Below, in pieces: positions 35,200 through 49,089 of a stretch of 64,000 bases of DNA. The stretch is from Rallus limicola. Taxonomy: Eukaryota; Chordata; Aves; Gruiformes; Rallidae. The position numbers and the translations under genes were made by a program. Location of the stretch: contig JAKCOZ010000224.1 of NCBI GenBank assembly GCA_022605955.1, forward strand, positions 62,001 to 126,000, written 5' to 3'. The notes under the pieces were generated by a model that ran no database searches, had not been told where the DNA came from, and worked only from the letters and a program-made list of their open reading frames with translations. The stretch's first letter is position 1; each line of letters opens with the position of its first letter.

Positions 35200-38100
35200 C
35201 CTGGAACCTACTACGGTGCTTTTCTCGGCCCTAGCAGACTGCAGTTCAAAACATGCTAAACGTCCAGCTATAACTCCCAAAGTAAAGAAGCTAGGCCTGA
35301 AAGGCATAGCTTGTCTGAAACCTCCTAACAGGACACACGAGCAGACCCTTTCGCTTTGGCTCTCAGCCTTTTCCTTTGCCTGGAAAGAGGGAACATGCCT
35401 GGAACCTCCTACGGTGCTTTTCTCGGCCCTAGCAGACTGCAGTTCAAAACATGCTAAACGTCCAGCAATAACTCCCAAAGTAAAGAAGCTAGGCCTGAAA
35501 GGCATAGCTTGTCTGAAACCTCCTAACAGGACACACGAGCAGACCCTGTCGCTTTGGCTCTCAGCCTTTTCCTTTGCCTGGAAAGAGGGAACATGCCTGG
35601 AACCTCCTACGGTGCTTTTCTCGGCCCTAGCAGACTGCAGTTCAAAACATGCTAAACGTCCAGCAATAACTCCCAAAGTAAAGAAGCTAGGCCTGAAAGG
35701 CATAGCTTGTCTGAAACCTCCTAACAGGACACACGAGCAGACCCTGTCGCTTTGGCTCTCAGCCTTTTCCTTTCCCTGGAAAGAGGGAACATGCCTGGAA
35801 CCTCCTACGGTGCTTTTCTCAGCCCTAGCAGACTGCAGTTCAAAACATGCTAAACGTCCAGCTATAACTCCCAAAGTAAAGAAGCTAGGCCTGAAAGGCA
35901 TAGCTTGTCTGAAACCTCCTAACAGGACACACGAGCAGACCCTGTCGCTTTGGCTCTCAGCCTTTTCCTTTGCCTGGAAAGAGGGAACATGCCTGGAACC
36001 TCCTACGGTGCTTTTCTCGGCCCTAGCAGACTGCAGTTCAAAACATGCTAAACGTCCAGCAATAACTCCCAAAGTAAAGAAGCTAGGCCTGAAAGGCATA
36101 GCTTGTCTGAAACCTCCTAACAGGACACACGAGCAGACCCTGTCACTTTGGCTCTCAGCCTTTTCCTTTGCCTGGAAAGAGGGAACATGCCTGGAACCTC
36201 CTACGGTGCTTTTCTCGGCCCTAGCAGACTGCAGTTCAAAACATGCTAAACGTCCAGAAATAACTCCCAAAGTAAAGAAGCTAGGCCTGAAAGGCATAGC
36301 TTCTCTGAAACCTCCTAACAGGACACACGAGCAGACCCTGTCGCTTTGGCTCTCAGCCTTTTCCTTTGCCTGGAAAGAGGGAACATGCCTGGAACCTCCT
36401 ACGGTGCTTTTCTCGGCCCTAGCAGACTGCAGTTCAAAACATGCTAAACGTCCAGCAATAACTCCCAAAGTAAAGAAGCTAGGCCTGAAAGGCATAGCTT
36501 GTCTGAAACCTCCTAACAGGACACACGAGCAGACCCTGTCGCTTTGGCTCTCAGCCTTTTCCTTTGCCTGGAAAGAGGGAACATGCCTGGAACCTCCTAC
36601 GGTGCTTTTCTCGACCCTAGCAGACTGCAGTTCAAAACATGCTAAACGTCCAGCAATAACTCCCAAAGTAAAGAAGCTAGGCCCGAAAGGCATAGCTTGT
36701 CTGAAACCTCCTAACAGGACACACGAGCAGACCCTGTCACTTTGGCTCTCAGCCTTTTCCTTTGCCTGGAAAGAGGGAACATGCCTGGAACCTCCTACAG
36801 TGCTTTTCTCGGCCCTAGCAGACTGCAGTTCAAAACATGCTAAACGTCCAGCAATAACTCCCAAAGTAAAGAAGCTAGGCCTGAAAGGCATAGCTTGTCT
36901 GAAACCTCCTAAAAGGACACACGAGCAGAGCCTGTCGCTTTGGCTCTCAGCCTTTTCCTTTGCCTGGAAAGAGGGAACATGCCTGGAACCTCCTACGGTG
37001 CTTTTCTCGGCCCTAGCAGACTGCAGTTCAAAACATGCTAAACGTCCAGCAATAACTCCCAAAGTAAAGAAGCTAGGCCTGAAAGGCATAGCTTGTCTGA
37101 AACCTCCTAACAGGACACACGAGCAGACCCTGTCACTTTGGCTCTCAGCCTTTTCCTTTGCCTGGAAAGAGGGAACATGCCTGGAACCTCCTACGGTGCT
37201 TTTCTCGGCCCTAGCAGACTGCAGTTCAAAACATGCTAAACGTCCAGCAATAACTCCCAAAGTAAAGGAGCGAGGCCTGAAAGGCATAGCTTGTCTGAAA
37301 CCTCCTAACAGGACACACGAGCAGACCCTGTCGCTTTGGCTCTCAGCCTTTTCCTTTGCCTGGAAAGAGGGAACATGCCTGGAACCTCCTACGGTGCTTT
37401 TCTCAGCCCTAGCAGACTGCAGTTCAAAACATGCTAAACGTCCAGCAATAACTCCCAAAGTAAAGAAGCTAGGCCTGAAAGGCATAGCTTGTCTGAAACC
37501 TCCTAACAGGACACACGAGCAGACCCTGTCACTTTGGCTCTCAGCCTTTTCCTTTGCCTGGAAAGAGGGAACATGCCTGGAACCTCCTACGGTGCTTTTC
37601 TCGGCCCTAGCAGACTGCAGTTCAAAACATGCTAAACGTCCAGCAATAACTCCCAAAGTAAAGGAGCGAGGCCTGAAAGGCATAGCTTGTCTGAAACCTC
37701 CTAACAGGACACACGAGCAGACCCTGTCGCTTTGGCTCTCAGCCTTTTCCTTTGCCTGGAAAGAGGGAACATGCCTGGAACCTCCTACGGTGCTTTTCTC
37801 GGCCCTAGCAGACTGCAGTTCAAAACATGCTAAACGTCCAGCAATAACTCCCAAAGTAAAGAAGCTAGGCCTGAAAGGCATAGCTTGTCTGAAACCTCCT
37901 AACAGGACACACGAGCAGACCCTGTCACTTTGGCTCTCAGCCTTTTCCTTTGCCTGGAAAGAGGGAACATGCCTGGAACCTCCTACGGTGCTTTTCTCGG
38001 CCCTAGCAGACTGCAGTTCAAAACATGCTAAACGTCCAGCAATAACTCCCAAAGTAAAGAAGCTAGGCCTGAAAGGCATAGCTTGTCTGAAACCTCCTAA

Positions 38101-40348
38101 CAGGACACACGAGCAGACCCTGTCGCTTTGGCTCTCAGCCTTTTCCTTTGCCTGGAAAGAGGGAACATGCCTGGAACCTCCTACGGTGCTTTTCTCGGCC
38201 CTAGCAGACTGCAGTTCAAAACATGCTAAACGTCCAGCAATAACTCCCAAAGTAAAGAAGCTAGGCCTGAAAGGCATAGCTTGTCTGAAACCTCCTAACA
38301 GGACACACGAGCAGACCCTGTCACTTTGGCTCTCAGCCTTTTCCTTTGCCTGGAAAGAGGGAACATGCCTGGAACCTCCTACGGTGCTTTTCTCGGCCCT
38401 AGCAGACTGCAGTTCAAAACATGCTAAACGTCCAGCAATAACTCCCAAAGTAAAGAAGCTAGGCCTGAAAGGCATAGCTTGTCTGAAACCTCCTAACAGG
38501 ACACACGAGCAGACCCTATCACTTTGGCTCTCAGCCTTTTCCTTTGCCTGGAAAGAGGGAACATGCCTGTAACCTCCTACGGTGCTTTTCTCGGCCCTAG
38601 CAGACTGCAGTTCAAAACATGCTAAACGTCCAGCAATAACTCCCAAAGTAAAGAAGCTAGGCCTGAAAGGCATAGCTTGTCTGAAACCTCCTAACAGGAC
38701 ACACGAGCAGACCCTGTCGCTTTGGCTCTCAGCCTTTTCCTTTGCCTGGAAAGAGGGAACATGCCTGGAACCTCCTACGGTGCTTTTCTCGGCCCTAGCA
38801 GACTGCAGTTCAAAACATGCTAAACGTCCAGCAATAACTCCCAAAGTAAAGAAGCTAGGCCTGAAAGGCATAGCTTGTCTGAAACCTCCTAACAGGACAC
38901 ACGAGCAGAGCCTGTCGCTTTGGCTCTCAGCCTTTTCCTTTGCCTGGAAAGAGGGAACATGCCTGGAACCTCCTACGGTGCTTTTCTCGGCCCTAGCAGA
39001 CTGCAGTTCAAAACATGCTAAACGTCCAGCAATAACTCCCAAAGTAAAGAAGCTAGGCCTGAAAGGCATAGCTTGTCTGAAACCTCCTAACAGGACACAC
39101 GAGCAGACCCTGTCACTTTGGCTCTCAGCCTTTTCCTTTGCCTGGAAAGAGGGAACATGCCTGGAACCTCCTACGGTGCTTTTCTCGGCCCTAGCAGACT
39201 GCAGTTCAAAACATGCTAAACGTCCAGCAATAACTCCCAAAGTAAAGAAGCTAGGCCTGAAAGGCATAGCTTGTCTGAAACCTCCTAACAGGACACACGA
39301 GCAGACCCTGTCGCTTTGGCTCTCAGCCTTTTCCTTTGCCTGGAAAGAGGGAACATGCCTGGAACCTCCTACGGTGCTTTTCTCGGCCCTAGCAGACTGC
39401 AGTTCAAAACATGCTAAACGTCCAGCAATAACTCCCAAAGTAAAGAAGCTAGGCCTGAAAGGCATAGCTTGTCTGAAACCTCCTAACAGGACACACGAGC
39501 AGACCCTGTCACTTTGGCTCTCAGCCTTTTCCTTTGCCTGGAAAGAGGGAACATGCCTGGAACCTCCTACGGTGCTTTTCTCGGCCCTAGCAGACTGCAG
39601 TTCAAAACATGCTAAACGTCCAGCAATAACTCCCAAAGTAAAGAAGCTAGGCCTGAAAGGCATAGCTTGTCTGAAACCTCCTAACAGGACACACGAGCAG
39701 ACCCTGTCACTTTGGCTCTCAGCCTTTTCCTTTGCCTGGAAAGAGGGAACATGCCTGGAACCTCCTACGGTGCTTTTCTCTGCCCTAGCAGACTGCAATT
39801 CAAAACATGCTAAACGTCCAGCAATAACTCCCAAAGTAAAGAAGCTAGGCCTGAAAGGCATAGCTTGTCTGAAACCTCCTAACAGGACACACGAGCAGAC
39901 CCTATCACTTTGGCTCTCAGCCTTTTCCTTTGCCTGGAAAGAGGGAACATGCCTGGAACCTCCTACGGTGCTTTTCTCGGCCCTAGCAGACTGCAGTTCA
40001 AAACATGCTAAACGTCCAGCAATAACTCCCAAAGTAAAGAAGCTAGGCCTGAAAGGCATAGCTTGTCTGAAACCTCCTAACAGGACACACGAGCAGACCC
40101 TGTCGCTTTGGCTCTCAGCCTTTTCCTTTGCCTGGAAAGAGGGAACATGCCTGGAACCTCCTACGGTGCTTTTCTCGGCCCTAGCAGACTGCAGTTCAAA
40201 ACATGCTAAACGTCCAGCAATAACTCCCAAAGTAAAGAAGCTAGGCCTGAAAGGCATAGCTTGTCTGAAACCTCCTAACAGGACACACGAGCAGACCCTG
40301 TCGCTGTGGCTCTCAGCCTTTTCCTTTGCCTGGAAAGAGGGAACATGC
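35200..40348 (-). repeat. 26-monomer HOR (5148 bp), copy 1
   Basis: Markers recur at +5148 bp (26 x 198). They are GGAACCTACTACGG (35203 and 40351), ACCCTTTCGC (near 35345 and 40493), TTCCCTGG (35772 and 40920), CCAGAAATAAC (36254 and 41402), TCGACCCTAG (36611 and 41759) and AAAGGAGCGAGG (37264 and 42412). The block directly abuts its second copy. Confidence 0.88.
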
Positions 40349-43300
40349 CTGGAACCTACTACGGTGCTTTTCTCGGCCCTAGCAGACTGCAGTTCAAAAC
40401 ATGCTAAACGTCCAGCTATAACTCCCAAAGTAAAGAAGCTAGGCCTGAAAGGCATAGCTTGTCTGAAACCTCCTAACAGGACACACGAGCAGACCCTTTC
40501 GCTTTGGCTCTCAGCCTTTTCCTTTGCCTGGAAAGAGGGAACATGCCTGGAACCTCCTACGGTGCTTTTCTCGGCCCTAGCAGACTGCAGTTCAAAACAT
40601 GCTAAACGTCCAGCAATAACTCCCAAAGTAAAGAAGCTAGGCCTGAAAGGCATAGCTTGTCTGAAACCTCCTAACAGGACACACGAGCAGACCCTGTCGC
40701 TTTGGCTCTCAGCCTTTTCCTTTGCCTGGAAAGAGGGAACATGCCTGGAACCTCCTACGGTGCTTTTCTCGGCCCTAGCAGACTGCAGTTCAAAACATGC
40801 TAAACGTCCAGCAATAACTCCCAAAGTAAAGAAGCTAGGCCTGAAAGGCATAGCTTGTCTGAAACCTCCTAACAGGACACACGAGCAGACCCTGTCGCTT
40901 TGGCTCTCAGCCTTTTCCTTTCCCTGGAAAGAGGGAACATGCCTGGAACCTCCTACGGTGCTTTTCTCAGCCCTAGCAGACTGCAGTTCAAAACATGCTA
41001 AACGTCCAGCAATAACTCCCAAAGTAAAGAAGCTAGGCCTGAAAGGCATAGCTTGTCTGAAACCTCCTAACAGGACACACGAGCAGACCCTGTCGCTTTG
41101 GCTCTCAGCCTTTTCCTTTGCCTGGAAAGAGGGAACATGCCTGGAACCTCCTACGGTGCTTTTCTCGGCCCTAGCAGACTGCAGTTCAAAACATGCTAAA
41201 CGTCCAGCAATAACTCCCAAAGTAAAGAAGCTAGGCCTGAAAGGCATAGCTTGTCTGAAACCTCCTAACAGGACACACGAGCAGACCCTGTCACTTTGGC
41301 TCTCAGCCTTTTCCTTTGCCTGGAAAGAGGGAACATGCCTGGAACCTCCTACGGTGCTTTTCTCGGCCCTAGCAGACTGCAGTTCAAAACATGCTAAACG
41401 TCCAGAAATAACTCCCAAAGTAAAGAAGCTAGGCCTGAAAGGCATAGCTTCTCTGAAACCTCCTAACAGGACACACGAGCAGACCCTGTCGCTTTGGCTC
41501 TCAGCCTTTTCCTTTGCCTGGAAAGAGGGAACATGCCTGGAACCTCCTACGGTGCTTTTCTCGGCCCTAGCAGACTGCAGTTCAAAACATGCTAAACGTC
41601 CAGCAATAACTCCCAAAGTAAAGAAGCTAGGCCTGAAAGGCATAGCTTGTCTGAAACCTCCTAACAGGACACACGAGCAGACCCTGTCGCTTTGGCTCTC
41701 AGCCTTTTCCTTTGCCTGGAAAGAGGGAACATGCCTGGAACCTCCTACGGTGCTTTTCTCGACCCTAGCAGACTGCAGTTCAAAACATGCTAAACGTCCA
41801 GCAATAACTCCCAAAGTAAAGAAGCTAGGCCTGAAAGGCATAGCTTGTCTGAAACCTCCTAACAGGACACACGAGCAGACCCTGTCACTTTGGCTCTCAG
41901 CCTTTTCCTTTGCCTGGAAAGAGGGAACATGCCTGGAACCTCCTACGGTGCTTTTCTCGGCCCTAGCAGACTGCAGTTCAAAACATGCTAAACGTCCAGC
42001 AATAACTCCCAAAGTAAAGAAGCTAGGCCTGAAAGGCATAGCTTGTCTGAAACCTCCTAACAGGACACACGAGCAGACCCTGTCGCTTTGGCTCTCAGCC
42101 TTTTCCTTTGCCTGGAAAGAGGGAACATGCCTGGAACCTCCTACGGTGCTTTTCTCGGCCCTAGCAGACTGCAGTTCAAAACATGCTAAACGTCCAGCAA
42201 TAACTCCCAAAGTAAAGAAGCTAGGCCTGAAAGGCATAGCTTGTCTGAAACCTCCTAACAGGACACACGAGCAGACCCTGTCACTTTGGCTCTCAGCCTT
42301 TTCCTTTGCCTGGAAAGAGGGAACATGCCTGGAACCTCCTACGGTGCTTTTCTCGGCCCTAGCAGACTGCAGTTCAAAACATGCTAAACGTCCAGCAATA
42401 ACTCCCAAAGTAAAGGAGCGAGGCCTGAAAGGCATAGCTTGTCTGAAACCTCCTAACAGGACACACGAGCAGACCCTGTCGCTTTGGCTCTCAGCCTTTT
42501 CCTTTGCCTGGAAAGAGGGAACATGCCTGGAACCTCCTACGGTGCTTTTCTCGGCCCTAGCAGACTGCAGTTCAAAACATGCTAAACGTCCAGCAATAAC
42601 TCCCAAAGTAAAGGAGCGAGGCCTGAAAGGCATAGCTTGTCTGAAACCTCCTAACAGGACACACGAGCAGACCCTGTCGCTTTGGCTCTCAGCCTTTTCC
42701 TTTGCCTGGAAAGAGGGAACATGCCTGGAACCTCCTACGGTGCTTTTCTCGGCCCTAGCAGACTGCAGTTCAAAACATGCTAAACGTCCAGCAATAACTC
42801 CCAAAGTAAAGAAGCTAGGCCTGAAAGGCATAGCTTGTCTGAAACCTCCTAACAGGACACACGAGCAGACCCTGTCGCTTTGGCTCTCAGCCTTTTCCTT
42901 TGCCTGGAAAGAGGGAACATGCCTGGAACCTCCTACGGTGCTTTTCTCGGCCCTAGCAGACTGCAGTTCAAAACATGCTAAACGTCCAGCAATAACTCCC
43001 AAAGTAAAGAAGCTAGGCCTGAAAGGCATAGCTTGTCTGAAACCTCCTAACAGGACACACGAGCAGACCCTGTCGCTTTGGCTCTCAGCCTTTTCCTTTG
43101 CCTGGAAAGAGGGAACATGCCTGGAACCTCCTACGGTGCTTTTCTCGGCCCTAGCAGACTGCAGTTCAAAACATGCTAAACGTCCAGCAATAACTCCCAA
43201 AGTAAAGAAGCTAGGCCTGAAAGGCATAGCTTGTCTGAAACCTCCTAACAGGACACACGAGCAGACCCTGTCACTTTGGCTCTCAGCCTTTTCCTTTGCC

Positions 43301-45300
43301 TGGAAAGAGGGAACATGCCTGGAACCTCCTACGGTGCTTTTCTCGGCCCTAGCAGACTGCAGTTCAAAACATGCTAAACGTCCAGCAATAACTCCCAAAG
43401 TAAAGAAGCTAGGCCTGAAAGGCATAGCTTGTCTGAAACCTCCTAACAGGACACACGAGCAGACCCTGTCACTTTGGCTCTCAGCCTTTTCCTTTGCCTG
43501 GAAAGAGGGAACATGCCTGGAACCTCCTACGGTGCTTTTCTCTGCCCTAGCAGACTGCAATTCAAAACATGCTAAACGTCCAGCAATAACTCCCAAAGTA
43601 AAGAAGCTAGGCCTGAAAGGCATAGCTTGTCTGAAACCTCCTAACAGGACACACGAGCAGACCCTGTCGCTTTGGCTCTCAGCCTTTTCCTTTGCCTGGA
43701 AAGAGGGAACATGCCTGGAACCTCCTACGGTGCTTTTCTCGGCCCTAGCAGACTGCAGTTCAAAACATGCTAAACGTCCAGCAATAACTCCCAAAGTAAA
43801 GAAGCTAGGCCTGAAAGGCATAGCTTGTCTGAAACCTCCTAACAGGACACACGAGCAGACCCTGTCGCTTTGGCTCTCAGCCTTTTCCTTTGCCTGGAAA
43901 GAGGGAACATGCCTGGAACCTCCTACGGTGCTTTTCTCGGCCCTAGCAGACTGCAGTTCAAAACATGCTAAACGTCCAGCAATAACTCCCAAAGTAAAGA
44001 AGCTAGGCCTGAAAGGCATAGCTTCTCTGAAACCTCCTAACAGGACACACGAGCAGACCCTGTCGCTTTGGCTCTCAGCCTTTTCCTTTGCCTGGAAAGA
44101 GGGAACATGCCTGGAACTTCCTACGGTGCTTTTCTCGGCCCTAGCAAACTGCAGTTCAAAACATGCTAAACGTCCAGCAATAACTCCCAAAGTAAAGAAG
44201 CTAGGCCTGAAAGGCATAGCTTGTCTGAAACCTCCTAACAGGACACACGAGCAGACCCTATCACTTTGGCTCTCAGCCTTTTCCTTTGCCTGGAAAGAGG
44301 GAACATGCCTGGAACCTCCTACGGTGCTTTTCTCGGCCCTAGCAGACTGCAGTTCAAAACATGCTAAACGTCCAGCAATAACTCCCAAAGTAAAGAAGCT
44401 AGGCCTGAAAGGCATAGCTTGTCTGAAACCTCCTAAAAGGACACACGAGCAGATCCTGTCGCTTTGGCTCTCAGCCTTTTCCTTTGCCTGGAAAGAGGGA
44501 ACATGCCTGGAACCTCCTACGGTGCTTTTCTCGGCCCTAGCAGACTGCAGTTCAAAACATGCTAAACGTCCAGCAATAACTCCCAAAGTAAAGAAGCTAG
44601 GCCTGAAAGGCATAGCTTCTCTGAAACCTCCTAACAGGACACACGAGCAGACCCTGTCGCTTTGGCTCTCAGCCTTTTCCTTTGCCTGGAAAGAGGGAAC
44701 ATGCCTGGAACTTCCTACGGTGCTTTTCTCGGCCCTAGCAAACTGCAGTTCAAAACATGCTAAACGTCCAGCAATAACTCCCAAAGTAAAGAAGCTAGGC
44801 CTGAAAGGCATAGCTTGTCTGAAACCTCCTAACAGGACACACGCGCAGACCCTGTCGCTTTGGCTCTCAGCCTTTTCCTTTGCCTGGAAAGAGGGAACAT
44901 GCCTGGAACCTCCTACGGTGCTTTTCTCGGCCCTAGCAGACTGCAGTTCAAAACATGCTAAACGTCCAGCAATAACTCCCAAAGTAAAGAAGCTAGGCCT
45001 GAAAGGCATAGCTTGTCTGAAACCTCCTAACAGGACACACGAGCAGACCCTGTCGCTTTGGCTCTCAGCCTTTTCCTTTGCCTGGAAAGAGGGAACATGC
45101 CTGGAACCTCCTACGGTGCTTTTCTCGGCCCTAGCAGACTGCAGTTCAAAACATGCTAAACGTCCAGCAATAACTCCCAAAGTAAAGAAGCTAGGCCTGA
45201 AAGGCATAGCTTGTCTGAAACCTCCTAACAGGACACACGAGCAGACCCTGTCGCTTTGGCTCTCAGCCTTTTCCTTTCCCTGGAAAGAGGGAACATGCCT
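40349..45300 (-). repeat. 25/26-monomer HOR, copy 2
   Basis: Second copy of the 35.2-40.35 kb unit, and the reference for the third at +4950 bp (25 monomers). Example pairs are TTCCCTGG (40920 and 45870), CCAGAAATAAC (41402 and 46352), TCGACCCTAG (41759 and 46709) and AAAGGAGCG (42412 and 47362). The CTCTGCCCTAGCAGACTGCAA variant (43541) is instead 26 monomers from its partner at 48689, so one monomer was inserted between the two markers in copy 3. The end of this copy holds two small 3-monomer duplications (see 44100-45900). Confidence 0.85.
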
Positions 45301-45900
45301 GGAACCTCCTACGGTGCTTTTCTCAGCCCTAGCAGACTGCAGTTCAAAACATGCTAAACGTCCAGCAATAACTCCCAAAGTAAAGAAGCTAGGCCTGAAA
45401 GGCATAGCTTGTCTGAAACCTCCTAACAGGACACACGCGCAGACCCTGTCGCTTTGGCTCTCAGCCTTTTCCTTTGCCTGGAAAGAGGGAACATGCCTGG
45501 AACCTCCTACGGTGCTTTTCTCGGCCCTAGCAGACTGCAGTTCAAAACATGCTAAACGTCCAGCAATAACTCCCAAAGTAAAGAAGCTAGGCCTGAAAGG
45601 CATAGCTTGTCTGAAACCTCCTAACAGGACACACGAGCAGACCCTGTCGCTTTGGCTCTCAGCCTTTTCCTTTGCCTGGAAAGAGGGAACATGCCTGGAA
45701 CCTCCTACGGTGCTTTTCTCGGCCCTAGCAGACTGCAGTTCAAAACATGCTAAACGTCCAGCAATAACTCCCAAAGTAAAGAAGCTAGGCCTGAAAGGCA
45801 TAGCTTGTCTGAAACCTCCTAACAGGACACACGAGCAGACCCTGTCGCTTTGGCTCTCAGCCTTTTCCTTTCCCTGGAAAGAGGGAACATGCCTGGAACC
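44100..45900 (-). repeat. Local 3-monomer (594 bp) duplications
   Basis: Three independent markers are repeated exactly 594 bp apart. They are CTGGAACTTCC with its linked GCAAACTGC (44111 and 44705), ACGCGCAGACC (44841 and 45435), and TTCCCTGG with CTCAGCCC (45276 and 45870). This is the smallest duplication step I can resolve in the window. The CTGGAACTTCC and ACGCGC markers also appear together at 53417 and 53553, 44 monomers (8712 bp) from 44705 and 44841. Confidence 0.85.
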
Positions 45901-48900
45901 TCCTACGGTGCTTTTCTCAGCCCTAGCAGACTGCAGTTCAAAACATGCTAAACGTCCAGCAATAACTCCCAAAGTAAAGAAGCTAGGCCTGAAAGGCATA
46001 GCTTGTCTGAAACCTCCTAACAGGACACACGAGCAGACCCTGTCGCTTTGGCTCTCAGCCTTTTCCTTTGCCTGGAAAGAGGGAACATGCCTGGAACCTC
46101 CTACGGTGCTTTTCTCGGCCCTAGCAGACTGCAGTTCAAAACATGCTAAACGTCCAGCAATAACTCCCAAAGTAAAGAAGCTAGGCCTGAAAGGCATAGC
46201 TTGTCTGAAACCTCCTAACAGGACACACGAGCAGACCCTGTCACTTTGGCTCTCAGCCTTTTCCTTTGCCTGGAAAGAGGGAACATGCCTGGAACCTCCT
46301 ACGGTGCTTTTCTCGGCCCTAGCAGACTGCAGTTCAAAACATGCTAAACGTCCAGAAATAACTCCCAAAGTAAAGAAGCTAGGCCTGAAAGGCATAGCTT
46401 CTCTGAAACCTCCTAACAGGACACACGAGCAGACCCTGTCGCTTTGGCTCTCAGCCTTTTCCTTTGCCTGGAAAGAGGGAACATGCCTGGAACCTCCTAC
46501 GGTGCTTTTCTCGGCCCTAGCAGACTGCAGTTCAAAACATGCTAAACGTCCAGCAATAACTCCCAAAGTAAAGAAGCTAGGCCTGAAAGGCATAGCTTGT
46601 CTGAAACCTCCTAACAGGACACACGAGCAGACCCTGTCGCTTTGGCTCTCAGCCTTTTCCTTTGCCTGGAAAGAGGGAACATGCCTGGAACCTCCTACGG
46701 TGCTTTTCTCGACCCTAGCAGACTGCAGTTCAAAACATGCTAAACGTCCAGCAATAACTCCCAAAGTAAAGAAGCTAGGCCTGAAAGGCATAGCTTGTCT
46801 GAAACCTCCTAACAGGACACACGAGCAGACCCTGTCACTTTGGCTCTCAGCCTTTTCCTTTGCCTGGAAAGAGGGAACATGCCTGGAACCTCCTACAGTG
46901 CTTTTCTCGGCCCTAGCAGACTGCAGTTCAAAACATGCTAAACGTCCAGCAATAACTCCCAAAGTAAAGAAGCTAGGCCTGAAAGGCATAGCTTGTCTGA
47001 AACCTCCTAACAGGACACACGAGCAGACCCTGTCGCTTTGGCTCTCAGCCTTTTCCTTTGCCTGGAAAGAGGGAACATGCCTGGAACCTCCTACGGTGCT
47101 TTTCTCGGCCCTAGCAGACTGCAGTTCAAAACATGCTAAACGTCCAGCAATAACTCCCAAAGTAAAGAAGCTAGGCCTGAAAGGCATAGCTTGTCTGAAA
47201 CCTCCTAACAGGACACACGAGCAGACCCTGTCACTTTGGCTCTCAGCCTTTTCCTTTGCCTGGAAAGAGGGAACATGCCTGGAACCTCCTACGGTGCTTT
47301 TCTCGGCCCTAGCAGACTGCAGTTCAAAACATGCTAAACGTCCAGCAATAACTCCCAAAGTAAAGGAGCGAGGCCTGAAAGGCATAGCTTGTCTGAAACC
47401 TCCTAACAGGACACACGAGCAGACCCTGTCGCTTTGGCTCTCAGCCTTTTCCTTTGCCTGGAAAGAGGGAACATGCCTGGAACCTCCTACGGTGCTTTTC
47501 TCAGCCCTAGCAGACTGCAGTTCAAAACATGCTAAACGTCCAGCAATAACTCCCAAAGTAAAGAAGCTAGGCCTGAAAGGCATAGCTTGTCTGAAACCTC
47601 CTAACAGGACACACGAGCAGACCCTGTCACTTTGGCTCTCAGCCTTTTCCTTTGCCTGGAAAGAGGGAACATGCCTGGAACCTCCTACGGTGCTTTTCTC
47701 GGCCCTAGCAGACTGCAGTTCAAAACATGCTAAACGTCCAGCAATAACTCCCAAAGTAAAGGAGCGAGGCCTGAAAGGCATAGCTTGTCTGAAACCTCCT
47801 AACAGGACACACGAGCAGACCCTGTCGCTTTGGCTCTCAGCCTTTTCCTTTGCCTGGAAAGAGGGAACATGCCTGGAACCTCCTACGGTGCTTTTCTCGG
47901 CCCTAGCAGACTGCAGTTCAAAACATGCTAAACGTCCAGCAATAACTCCCAAAGTAAAGAAGCTAGGCCTGAAAGGCATAGCTTGTCTGAAACCTCCTAA
48001 CAGGACACACGAGCAGACCCTGTCGCTTTGGCTCTCAGCCTTTTCCTTTGCCTGGAAAGAGGGAACATGCCTGGAACCTCCTACGGTGCTTTTCTCGGCC
48101 CTAGCAGACTGCAGTTCAAAACATGCTAAACGTCCAGCAATAACTCCCAAAGTAAAGAAGCTAGGCCTGAAAGGCATAGCTTGTCTGAAACCTCCTAACA
48201 GGACACACGAGCAGACCCTGTCGCTTTGGCTCTCAGCCTTTTCCTTTGCCTGGAAAGAGGGAACATGCCTGGAACCTCCTACGGTGCTTTTCTCGGCCCT
48301 AGCAGACTGCAGTTCAAAACATGCTAAACGTCCAGCAATAACTCCCAAAGTAAAGAAGCTAGGCCTGAAAGGCATAGCTTGTCTGAAACCTCCTAACAGG
48401 ACACACGAGCAGACCCTGTCACTTTGGCTCTCAGCCTTTTCCTTTGCCTGGAAAGAGGGAACATGCCTGGAACCTCCTACGGTGCTTTTCTCGGCCCTAG
48501 CAGACTGCAGTTCAAAACATGCTAAACGTCCAGCAATAACTCCCAAAGTAAAGAAGCTAGGCCTGAAAGGCATAGCTTGTCTGAAACCTCCTAACAGGAC
48601 ACACGAGCAGACCCTGTCACTTTGGCTCTCAGCCTTTTCCTTTGCCTGGAAAGAGGGAACATGCCTGGAACCTCCTACGGTGCTTTTCTCTGCCCTAGCA
48701 GACTGCAATTCAAAACATGCTAAACGTCCAGCAATAACTCCCAAAGTAAAGAAGCTAGGCCTGAAAGGCATAGCTTGTCTGAAACCTCCTAACAGGACAC
48801 ACGAGCAGACCCTATCACTTTGGCTCTCAGCCTTTTCCTTTGCCTGGAAAGAGGGAACATGCCTGGAACCTCCTACGGTGCTTTTCTCGGCCCTAGCAGA

Positions 48901-49000
48901 CTGCAGTTCAAAACATGCTAAACGTCCAGCAATAACTCCCAAAGTAAAGAAGCTAGGCCTGAAAGGCATAGCTTGTCTGAAACCTCCTAACAGGACACAC
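45400..49000 (-). repeat. 25/26-monomer HOR, copy 3 (partial)
   Basis: Third copy, recognised by TTCCCTGG (45870), CCAGAAATAAC (46352), TCGACCCTAG (46709), AAAGGAGCGAGG (47362 and 47758) and the CTCTGCCC/CTGCAATTC pair (48689). Near 49 kb the marker set changes to that of the 38-monomer HOR, so the copy is cut short. The left boundary is uncertain because the GGAACCTACTACGG marker is missing here. Confidence 0.75.
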
Positions 49001-49089
49001 GAGCAGACCCTGTCGCTTTGGCTCTCAGCCTTTTCCTTTGCCTGGAAAGAGGGAACATGCCTGGAACCTCCTACGGTGCTTTTCTCGGC

